Part shown: positions 6,424-15,300 of the stretch, piece after piece | Layout of the letters: every line of letters starts with the position of its first letter | Numbering within the stretch: the first letter of the stretch is position 1 | Assembly (NCBI GenBank): GCA_946407235.1 | Contig: CAMJNF010000011.1 | Coordinates: 1-32,431, forward strand | Length of the DNA stretch: 32,431 bases | Reading direction: 5' to 3' | From: an uncultured Fibrobacter sp. | GTDB lineage: Bacteria > Fibrobacterota > Fibrobacteria > Fibrobacterales > Fibrobacteraceae | Program-made: the position numbers and the translations under genes | The notes under the pieces: generated by a model | What the model saw: only the letters and a program-made list of their open reading frames with translations | The model's database searches: none | Told to the model about the DNA's origin: nothing

Positions 6424-9400
6424 TTACTTAGTTCTCTTTATACCGAATGTCTTTGTCTGCTCGAAGGAGTTCTTCGAAGAGAAGTTCCTGATGACCTTCT
6501 CGTCGCCCTTGACTTCGGGGTTGTTCATGTTGGGCGAGAACGTTGCTTCTACTTCGGCCTTGTAGATGTAAGCGCCTGTTCCGACGGCTCTGTCGTCCTT
6601 GGAACGGATGCCAGACGGTGCCTTGTTTGCCCATTCAATTGCGAATTCAATCGTGTTGTTGGGCGAGAGGTACTGCTTCGGGTTTACGTTGAACGCTTGC
6701 TTGAAGATGTTCACAAAGTTACCGAGATTCGAGTAAATCGGTATGTTGAACTTGACAAGCAAATTCTCCCAAGCGCATTCATCGCCGATCGATGCACCAC
6801 GAGGTACAGTGAGCTTGGCGTCCCAAATGGCACCACCGATGTCTGCGGAATCGATTCCGGTCAAGGTTACATTGCCGCCTTGGATGAGGTCGAACTTGTT
6901 ATTCGAGGGATTCTTGATGAAGAATCGCATCGTTTCACCGACATTCACATTCGAACGGTTCTTAGAACTTGCATCGGTAATCGTTTCACGGAGATTTACG
7001 TTGAACTTGATTTGCGGAGCTCCGTTGCCGTTGACCAGAACCCAAGGCACTTCAAATTCCGGATAGTTGTCGTTCGCGTCCTTGAAGGCGCTTGTCATCA
7101 TGGAACCCATTCTTAAGAAGTCGCCTTCCATGACGGATCCGGAGAGGTCGTTGGAGAAGATTATCGTGAGTAGCGTATTGCTCTGCGAGAAACTCCATGT
7201 GGTGAAGTTGCTCGAGAACGCATTCGAAATGGCTTCCGCACGTTTATGCCTGTAGAATTGCTGTTCTGCGTCTGCAGTAACAAGAGGTTCGCTTGCTGTA
7301 ATGTTCAAAACGTCCGCTGCTTCGGTCTGGATGATTCTTGCAGAAACATAGACCGGACCTACCTTATCTTCGGCAAGCACAGAGTTCGTTTCTGTTGCAG
7401 CGCCAGTGCCGAGGTATTGCGTGACGAGACCGGCGTGAGAGAGGAACTTTCCGCCCGGGAGTGAACCATCGTAGTTACCGGCGGTGTTGCCAAACTGGAA
7501 CGGCTTTTCGAGATCGACGGAGAGCTTGTTGCCATTGGCAATGAGCTTGCTCTTTGCGACCGTGAGTGTTTCTGGCTTTGCCGTACCGAAGATGATTTCC
7601 AATGTTTCCGGCACGTGCTTATCGTCGAGATCTTTTGCAAACTCAACATCGACGTGGCTTGCATAGCCATTCTTGTCCTTGTCGGTAATGACGGCGTATG
7701 TCATCGGGATGGGCAAAATCTTGAGGAGGATTTCGACCTTTTCCGGTGTGCAGATTCCTCCGACTCCGTTGCCGTTTAAGTCGGTGATTGTGCCTGCCGG
7801 ATTGAGTTGTCCCCACATGCCTGCGGTTACGAGCGATGTGTTTCCTGCATCAAAGGGGATTTCGAAATCCCAGATGTTCTTTGCTTCGTTGTAGAGCTTT
7901 GCCGAACGGACTGTTGGCGTTGCGGCCTGTGTTGTGCCGTTTTGAGCAAAGAGAATGAGCGGGAAGTTTGTACCAGGAGCCGAAATCGGTTCGCTAAATT
8001 GCAGATAGAGGTGGTCTGCAGTTGAAGAATCCTGGCGTTCGAGGACCGTTGCTGAAAGGAGTGCTGGCGGTAGGCCATCGGCATAGGAATCATCGACGGT
8101 CTTGGTTTGACCCTGAATGTTGCTTGTGAGCGTAATCTTTCCGCTAGCATCGGTTACGATTTCCTTCGGAACATCAATCTCGACAACGAGCGATTTGCCG
8201 TTCAGGGATTTGACCTTGGAGGATTCAATGGTCTGATTTCCGTAGGTGAACGAAATCCTGGAGAAACTCTGATTCTCTGTATATTCAGATGAGAGCGTGA
8301 TGTCCATAGCGTCAGGAATGTGGTCGCAGTTCAAGTCTACAATCTTTGCCACATCGATAATCGGCCATGGCGGCAATTCTTCGATGTCGAGTTCTGCAAC
8401 TGCCGGCGTGTAGGCATAATCTGCCGTATTGGCATGTGTTGCTGAAATGGTTGTCTTCACGGCGACCTTGGAGCTCACGTAAATCGTTGCAACGCCACCG
8501 CTGATGGTAACGGATGTGACTGGAATTGTTGCTGTCGGATCTGTGTAGAAGAGTACGTTTGGATCTCCGCTGACGAGGTCAACGTTCAGGTCCTTTTCGT
8601 CCTTGAAAAGTTCGAGATTGCTGTCGAGGAGCGAAATCTGCACTTCGACAAACTTGTCCTTATAACCGATAATATTGCTCTTGTCGAAGACAAGATAACG
8701 TCTTTCAAGAGGTTTGGTAATACTGTCGATTTCGACGTTAGTTCGCACGACGTTGCAGGCGCAGTCGTACTTGTTTTCGGTATTCATGTTGGCATATCTG
8801 TTGTGCCAGGTGACCCATTCCATGTAATTGTTGCCATAGGCAAGCGTTGTATCGCCACCGAAGGTAATCGCATCGGTACGATTCGGATTCACGTAATCGA
8901 ACTTGTAATTGTTGCCATTCATTTCGACAGCGTTAAGGAGACCGTTCGGTTTAACGTTGCTTGTTGCGGCGTACGTTGTCTTCGGATCATCTTTTTCGAC
9001 GGAGTGGATTGGGCTTACGAACGGACTTGAGAACGTCGTTTCGATTGTACGGGTGACTTGCGGTCCTTTATCCGGTGTGTAGTCCGGAGCGTAGCCGTAA
9101 ATGTATTTACCATGATAGTATGCTGTTACATAAGCGGTTTTTCTGAACGCCTCTTCGTTTTTACCATTTACGTTCTCTACGTACATGTTGGAGTTGGATT
9201 CTTCTTTGTATAGCGGTCCACGGGTCAAATCGATACCTTTGAAGTATTCTGGATCATCGGCTTCGGTATGGGGCCTAAATGACCAGCTGTTTTCGATGCT
9301 TCCATAGGTGGGGTTGATAATCAATTCAAAGAAGTAGCTGCCGGATACTGCAAGCTTTCCTTCGATGTGGACTGGAGTGTAATAGCCCGTTTCTGTGGTG

Positions 9401-12315
9401 CCTTTCATTGTTTCCATATTATAGGCGACCGGTTTGTCAAATGTGATGGTCGGCCAGCCAACGGCTTGTCCGGTTCCGTCCCAAATGGACTTGTTATTGC
9501 TAACGCCTTCGACTGCAACTGGGAAATAGAATCTTAAATCAAGATCTTTGTAATCCATCGTGTCTTTGTTGTTTACAATGACGAGGAACGTATTGCATTT
9601 TTTCCAGTCGGTATCGTTTCGACATCCATCCTTGTTGAGTGGCTTGATGTAAATATCCATTTCAACAGTAGTCGCAAATTCTTCAGTCTTAAAGGTGTAT
9701 TCTTCGGAAGTTGATTCTCCGGACGATACGGTAAAGTAGTAGGGGGTATTGGGTTCAAGTCCTGTGAGAATGGCTTCGTGGAAAAGAACTGCTCCACCCT
9801 TGGCGGCGATTTTTTCGGTATAACTGCCCTTGGTTTTGCCGAAGTTTACAAGTCCACTAATGCGGTCGCTTGTCCACCAGTAAATTTTTGCACTGCGATG
9901 GTCCACTTGGCAAATGGTTACGCCACTGATTTTCGTCTTTGTCGAAGTCATTGTGAACTTGTACCAATAACCATGGTTGTCGTCCGTGGTCATGTTTCCG
10001 TTGGGGTCGATTCCTTGAAGGAAGAAGTAATAAGTCTGTCCAGGAGTAAGCCCTGTAAGGTTTACAGAACCGCCCAAGGTGGCTTCAGTGAGTTCTATGG
10101 TCTTTGCTGTATTGGCATTCGTTGTGGCATCATAGAAAACGGTCACGAGAGCGAGTTCGTCTGTATTCCATTGAATAATCGCCGTGGTATCAGAAGTCGG
10201 AATCCCTACGATGTCGCTGAAGAGAGGCCCTTCGTTGTCTGGCGGGAGTTCTTCGGCAAGGCTTTGTGCGGGGAACAAGAACTGTGCCGAGAAGTCAATG
10301 CAGGTTTCTGTAGAAGTGTATTTCTCCCAGTTTTCAACAAGAGGCTTTTTCGGTTCACGTCCGCCCATCAATGCGCCAATAGGGCACTTGTATTGATAAG
10401 GTATACCGCCGGCGTTGTAGCCGTCCGGGTTGGCAGAACGGTTGTGGGGGTGCTGCGGGTTCTTATCACCTGCCCCAAGCAAAAGCGAAATATCCCAGGG
10501 GTTTGCTCCTAGTACATAGTACATGTTATCCAAAGCGACATTCAAGTAACGTTCGTCTTTGGTCAGTTCGTACAGAAGGAATACGGCCACTGCAGAACCC
10601 ATGTTGTAACGCATAACGCCCCAGTCAAAGTCAGTCCATACTAGGTTGTAGGGCGGTTGCACTTTGAGCTTGGTAGAGCCTTCGCGGGGTTCTTTATTGC
10701 CGGAACCGGGGTATTCCACTGCAACGGAATCACCAAAAGAGTTGGTTTCTATTTGCTTGCGGAAGGCTGCCATCACACGCATCGAAAGAGAATCCCTTTC
10801 TATTTTCGAAATTCCAAATTTTGTTTCGTAATCAGGGTCGTTCAGGATGAGCTTTTGCATGGCGAACAGAACATAGGCAAAAAGGTTCTGGTAGTCTGTT
10901 GCCCAGGAGTTATTAAAGCCCTGATCCATTGCAAGAATGCCTTTCGGGAAAAATGCCAAATCAAACTGAGCATGTTCATTGACGTTCATTGCCGGATTTT
11001 TATACAAGTCATACGCGTATGTGGTGTCTCCAGTAGCATGCCAAAGCGATACAGCCGCTGCCGCAGCGTCATCTTCGCAAAGGCCCATACCTGAATAATA
11101 TCCTTTGCCGTCAAAGACTATCCCGTCTTGATTATAGCGGTACATTGTCGCCAAACCTTTTTTGGCGCACCTGAATTCACCGTCATAGCTGTCGTAATTG
11201 AGGTAGGAGGGCTTTACAATTTTTGCGTAAATAGTTTCGGCGGCGTCTAGCAGTTCTTTTGAATATTGGGGATTGATGAATTTGTAAGCGGCTGCAACGT
11301 TTGCCAAGGTGGCTGCGTAAACGCCGGAAACGTTTGTTCCGATACCTTTGAGAACAAGACGGTTTGGGCCTCCATGTTGTTCATCTTGCATGTCTTGTTT
11401 TTCGGGCACATCCCAAAAGCGGTGGTCCCAATCGCTCATGCCCACCGTGTGGTACATATCGCCTTTTTCGATAAGTCCGTCAGCAACGGAGGCATTATAA
11501 AGCTTCATAATGTAATCGGCACCGATTTTTGCTTCGTACAAAACATCGGGAACGCCGTTAGGGATTGTGTCGTTATAGGAATCGCCAAAGCGGTCTTCTG
11601 CCTTGTTTTTGTACGTGAGATAAACCATCGAAAGCACGTAAGAGGCGTAGCCAACTGTTTCTGCAACCTTGAAATGGTCACCGCAGTCATGCCATCCGCC
11701 GGTAAGGTCTTTATTTATTCTTGAACCGTCTTTCAAGTGACAGGCTCCGTGGAAGTGCGACTTGGTATCGCCACAACGCTGGATGCCGAAGAACATCAAT
11801 GATTTTTCAAGAATGGAATTGTAAATATAGGGGTTGATATAGAACGTTGCCGAGGTGTCTTTACCGACAACGAGGAAGTATTCGCCTACAGTGGAAAGAG
11901 GCGTAAAGTCGGCTCGATAGAGTACTTCTGTCTTGGTCGATGAGGAATCTCCAAGACTTTGAAGGTCTTGGATGGAATTGAACGATACTCTAACAGAGAT
12001 GCCCGGCTTGACAACGGTTCCAATCAGGGTGAGGTTTCCTCCGCCCGGAACTTCCTTACCGCTATTGGCGTCAATGACTTTGAACGTCTTTTCGGTAGGA
12101 TCGGCAACGTAGGCGTATTTGTAATGTTCAGGCTTGTATCCGCTTTGGTTCAAACGAATGACACGCCTGTTGAATACGTTTACCGAGTCGTTGTGTAATC
12201 GGGTGCAAGTCTTGCAAGTTCTGTCAAGATCAGGAAGACTATGCTTGTTTGCTGCTAGAGATTGCTCTACGCAGAAAAGGGAAAGTAAAAGAATGGCGCT
12301 AATGAGTTTTTTCAT
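6424..12315 (-). CDS. Giant secreted multidomain GH9 cellulase (copy 1)
   Basis: A 1963-residue exported endoglucanase-type enzyme. Signal peptide about 1-21 (MKKLISAILLLSLFCVEQSLA). An Ig-like N-terminal module follows (VIRLNQSGYKPEHY, from about 52), then the GH9 catalytic domain about 165-690: GGWHDCGDH with Asp210/Asp213, HPHNR, and proton-donor Glu670 (TSTETCID). GH9 enzymes cleave beta-1,4-glucan with inversion. Downstream are two Fn3-like modules (about 697-880), a beta-sandwich that distantly resembles CBM3 (about 885-1100), Asp-rich modules (DLNCDHIPD near 1327; DKDKNGYASHVD near 1545), and a FlgD-like C-terminal module (VGTGAYIYKAE near 1912) with basic tail FGIKRTK. The start has no Shine-Dalgarno but gives a clean signal peptide. 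It lies 64 bases behind the copy 2 gene and 23 bases before the histidine kinase. The tail is much more divergent than those of copies 2 and 3. Exact substrate is not known. Confidence 0.88.
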   Translation of the reverse strand: MKKLISAILLLSLFCVEQSLAANKHSLPDLDRTCKTCTRLHNDSVNVFNRRVIRLNQSGYKPEHYKYAYVADPTEKTFKVIDANSGKEVPGGGNLTLIGTVVKPGISVRVSFNSIQDLQSLGDSSSTKTEVLYRADFTPLSTVGEYFLVVGKDTSATFYINPYIYNSILEKSLMFFGIQRCGDTKSHFHGACHLKDGSRINKDLTGGWHDCGDHFKVAETVGYASYVLSMVYLTYKNKAEDRFGDSYNDTIPNGVPDVLYEAKIGADYIMKLYNASVADGLIEKGDMYHTVGMSDWDHRFWDVPEKQDMQDEQHGGPNRLVLKGIGTNVSGVYAATLANVAAAYKFINPQYSKELLDAAETIYAKIVKPSYLNYDSYDGEFRCAKKGLATMYRYNQDGIVFDGKGYYSGMGLCEDDAAAAAVSLWHATGDTTYAYDLYKNPAMNVNEHAQFDLAFFPKGILAMDQGFNNSWATDYQNLFAYVLFAMQKLILNDPDYETKFGISKIERDSLSMRVMAAFRKQIETNSFGDSVAVEYPGSGNKEPREGSTKLKVQPPYNLVWTDFDWGVMRYNMGSAVAVFLLYELTKDERYLNVALDNMYYVLGANPWDISLLLGAGDKNPQHPHNRSANPDGYNAGGIPYQYKCPIGALMGGREPKKPLVENWEKYTSTETCIDFSAQFLFPAQSLAEELPPDNEGPLFSDIVGIPTSDTTAIIQWNTDELALVTVFYDATTNANTAKTIELTEATLGGSVNLTGLTPGQTYYFFLQGIDPNGNMTTDDNHGYWYKFTMTSTKTKISGVTICQVDHRSAKIYWWTSDRISGLVNFGKTKGSYTEKIAAKGGAVLFHEAILTGLEPNTPYYFTVSSGESTSEEYTFKTEEFATTVEMDIYIKPLNKDGCRNDTDWKKCNTFLVIVNNKDTMDYKDLDLRFYFPVAVEGVSNNKSIWDGTGQAVGWPTITFDKPVAYNMETMKGTTETGYYTPVHIEGKLAVSGSYFFELIINPTYGSIENSWSFRPHTEADDPEYFKGIDLTRGPLYKEESNSNMYVENVNGKNEEAFRKTAYVTAYYHGKYIYGYAPDYTPDKGPQVTRTIETTFSSPFVSPIHSVEKDDPKTTYAATSNVKPNGLLNAVEMNGNNYKFDYVNPNRTDAITFGGDTTLAYGNNYMEWVTWHNRYANMNTENKYDCACNVVRTNVEIDSITKPLERRYLVFDKSNIIGYKDKFVEVQISLLDSNLELFKDEKDLNVDLVSGDPNVLFYTDPTATIPVTSVTISGGVATIYVSSKVAVKTTISATHANTADYAYTPAVAELDIEELPPWPIIDVAKIVDLNCDHIPDAMDITLSSEYTENQSFSRISFTYGNQTIESSKVKSLNGKSLVVEIDVPKEIVTDASGKITLTSNIQGQTKTVDDSYADGLPPALLSATVLERQDSSTADHLYLQFSEPISAPGTNFPLILFAQNGTTQAATPTVRSAKLYNEAKNIWDFEIPFDAGNTSLVTAGMWGQLNPAGTITDLNGNGVGGICTPEKVEILLKILPIPMTYAVITDKDKNGYASHVDVEFAKDLDDKHVPETLEIIFGTAKPETLTVAKSKLIANGNKLSVDLEKPFQFGNTAGNYDGSLPGGKFLSHAGLVTQYLGTGAATETNSVLAEDKVGPVYVSARIIQTEAADVLNITASEPLVTADAEQQFYRHKRAEAISNAFSSNFTTWSFSQSNTLLTIIFSNDLSGSVMEGDFLRMGSMMTSAFKDANDNYPEFEVPWVLVNGNGAPQIKFNVNLRETITDASSKNRSNVNVGETMRFFIKNPSNNKFDLIQGGNVTLTGIDSADIGGAIWDAKLTVPRGASIGDECAWENLLVKFNIPIYSNLGNFVNIFKQAFNVNPKQYLSPNNTIEFAIEWANKAPSGIRSKDDRAVGTGAYIYKAEVEATFSPNMNNPEVKGDEKVIRNFSSKNSFEQTKTFGIKRTK

Positions 12316-12330
12316 ACTTGTATTAATGTT

Positions 12331-12369
12331 AAAAATAAATAGCCGCCTGGATGGCTAAATCCAGGAGGC
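12331..12369 (-). terminator. Hairpin between GH9 copy 2 and copy 1
   Basis: Read on the minus strand, GCCTCCTGGA (12369-12360) pairs with TCCAGGCGGC (12351-12342), nine of ten positions, with an 8-base loop, followed by the T-rich stretch TATTTATTTTT. It follows the copy 2 stop by 10 bases and ends about 16 bases before the copy 1 start. It may be a full terminator or a leaky one that lowers expression of the downstream genes. Confidence 0.7.
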
Positions 12370-12379
12370 CAGTTGTTTA

Positions 12380-15300
12380 TTACTTTCTTCTCTTAAAGCC
12401 AAGGGTCTTTGTCTTGTTGTCGGAGGCTTTATCAGCCTTTACGCCAACATCGGAACAGGACACCTTGTAATCATTGCTTGTTTCATCGAACTTTGTGGCG
12501 CAGAAGGTTTCTGCTGTAAAGTCAAACTTCGCAATGTAGGCTCCGGTACCAATCTTGTTACCCTTCTTGGCGACAGGGGCTTCGTTATCCTTAGCCGCCC
12601 ATTCCACGTTGAGCTTAAGAATGCCGTTATCGATGAGTCTTCTTATCGATGCGAAGTTTTCTTTCGGGATGTCGAGCTTGTAGGTGTTGATGTACTGCCC
12701 GAGATTGTCATAGAGGTCCATGACAACCTTCAGGTGGATATCGTACATGGCTAGGCCTTCTCTTGTCATGAATTCAGCAGAAGGCATTGTGATTTCGATA
12801 TTGAAGTTCGGACCCGAGTTGGCATACGATGCTGAATCAGCAACTCCGATAGGCGTTCCGTTACCGTTGATGAAGTTGTACTTGCCACCGATAACTGCTG
12901 ACGTAATGAACGCATTGTTTGCTGTTGCTTCTGGACGTCCGATATAAGCATTGTTTTTCGGAGTCGCGACAGGGTCGATGAGCGTCACCTTGAATCGAAT
13001 GTTGTCATCGCCCGTGATGCGGACGTATGGGTTGAACTTCGTAGGAACGTTGTTGTACTTGTCGATGTAGGCGGCTCCCAGTTCTTGCGGAACAAGGCGG
13101 ACGCGGTCTCCGGCATGGAACACGTTGTCCTTTTCGTTATAGGTAAAGAGGTAAACCTTACCTGCACCTTGCGGTTTTTCTAGAGGAATGTATTCGTCAC
13201 GTTCACGCTGAATGTACCGGCCAGATTCGACAATGGTTAGCGGTTCGGACATGTTGACCGTGAGGAGGTTCTTGATCATGCGAGCGCTGGAGATAACCGG
13301 AGCGCACTTGTCGTACAACGTGTAGGTTGTTTCGAAGAATCCGTTTGCGGCGCCCTTGAGCGGGGAGACCGTTCCGTTACCGTCGTTTTCACCGCTTGTA
13401 GATCCGTAAGGATAGGTGTGGGTTGCTGGTACGTTCTTCAGGTTGATCTCGACGATGCTGAATGTGTCAACGACGACTTCTGTATTGACCGAGTCAATCA
13501 TAACTGTACGCGGAGCCGAGATGGAGTCGCGTATGGTCCAGTAGTTTTCCTTCGGCGTAATGTAGATTCCCGTTGTGTCCGCGGTCGTGACGAAACTGCG
13601 AGTGATGCCCGGGTTACCCCAGACGGTCATGATGCTGTCGAAGACATCTTTCTTTTTAAGTCTCTTTTCGAACATCATGTAGACGATATCTGGAACGCCG
13701 TCGCCTTCCTGGTCAATCATTTCGGCATGGTAGATCGGCACTGGGCGAGAAATGAGCGTTATAGGTACGGTCGGGTTGCAGCCGAGCGGATCGAGCTGGT
13801 TGAAACTTTGGTCTGTGATGCTGAAACTTTCGGTAATCTTTGCTGCGACCTTGGCACCGACAGGTACAAGATCCTTGTTCTTGTTTCCACTGATGACAAA
13901 TTGCCAGCTCTTGCCGTTGTTCGTGGTTGTCGCGTTGCTTACGACCGTGGGGGCCGCTGTTGCGCCAGACACGACGAGAGGCCATTCAGTCAAGGACGAG
14001 AGGATCACTGGTTCAGAGAATGCGACCATGACGGTATCCACATCGCTGTTTTCGTCAGCCTTTTCGAGAATCGAAACGCTTGTGAGCGTTGGGAGGATTC
14101 CATCGGTAATCTTGACCGTTTCTGCGTTTGCTGTACCGCGGTCGGCAACGTAAGTCGTAATCTTTCCGGACGGGTTTGCGCTTGTCTGGATTAGGCTTGT
14201 ATCGATCGGGATGATGACTTCATTCTTGTCTACAAAGTTTGCTGCAACGAGAGGCATCTTGATGGTGTCTGCCATGCCTTCGATATAGAACTTGATGCTG
14301 TCAAGAGTATAGCCTTCTGCAATCTTGTTTGTAAAGACAATCTTCAACTGATCAGCCTTGTTGTCGCAGTCCGAATCGATGGCGTAAACAGACTGAGGCG
14401 AAGGCACTTTGGATTCCGCGTAGAAGATTTGCTTAGAGATGTCTTCTTCGTCATCCGGGTCGGTGTAGACAACCTGGATTGTATCGCCTGCGAAGAATGA
14501 AATCTCGGAGTTCGGGTTCCTGGATTCCTTGCTATGATTGACTGCTGTAAACGGTCCACCGACAAAGTGACCTGGATTTGCCGGATCTGCGTTCAAGGTA
14601 ACCGTCAGAACGTCGTTCTTCTTGTTGTTGATAATCTTGACGTCAACAGAAGTGGCCTTGCTCTTGATTTTGTCCTTGTCCATCACATCGATGAAGAACT
14701 TTGTGCCTTCCGGGTCCGCCGGGCTTACAACTGGATTTCCGTTGGCGTCCTTGAGGACGAGCGTCGAGGCTGTGGCATCGCCCTTCGAGAAGTTCACATA
14801 GTACGTTCTGTTCTCAAAAGAGCATCCGCCATATTCAGCGCAAGATTCGCATGAGGGGTTTGCACCTGCGAAGATGGTGATGTCCACCTTCTTGGAACCG
14901 ATACTCATCTTGACTGGAATATCGAGATCCCACATGTCCGTTGCGACATCGTATTTGGCGATAATATTCGTGCCGGATTCGTCCATAAGCCATTTATCGA
15001 GGCTGAGACCATCGTTGAACGTAAGTCCGCTGACCTTGACACCATTTGCCCAGATCTTTGTGATGTAGCCACCTTCGGTTACTTTAGCTTTACCCTTGAC
15101 GTGGACTGTGCTGCTTGGCTGGTCAATGTCAATATGGGAGCCGTTGGACACGTTGAACGGATAATCGAGAGTGACGTCAATCTTGTAATGAGCTCTCTTG
15201 TGTTCCATTTCCTTTTTGGATGGGCTGTAACCCCAGATGAATTCATCCTTGCGGTAAACGGATACGTATGGGTTCACCGGAGCGGCGTCAAAGTCAATGT

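Noticed and set aside
6415..7116. Long open frame on the plus strand opposite GH9 copy 1 (similar ones at 9778-10512, 11266-11724, 13418-14194 and 23354-24025)
   Set aside because: They mirror the well-supported GH9 genes, have low-complexity, Val/Arg/Cys-rich products without recognisable motifs, and arise from codon bias of the true strand.
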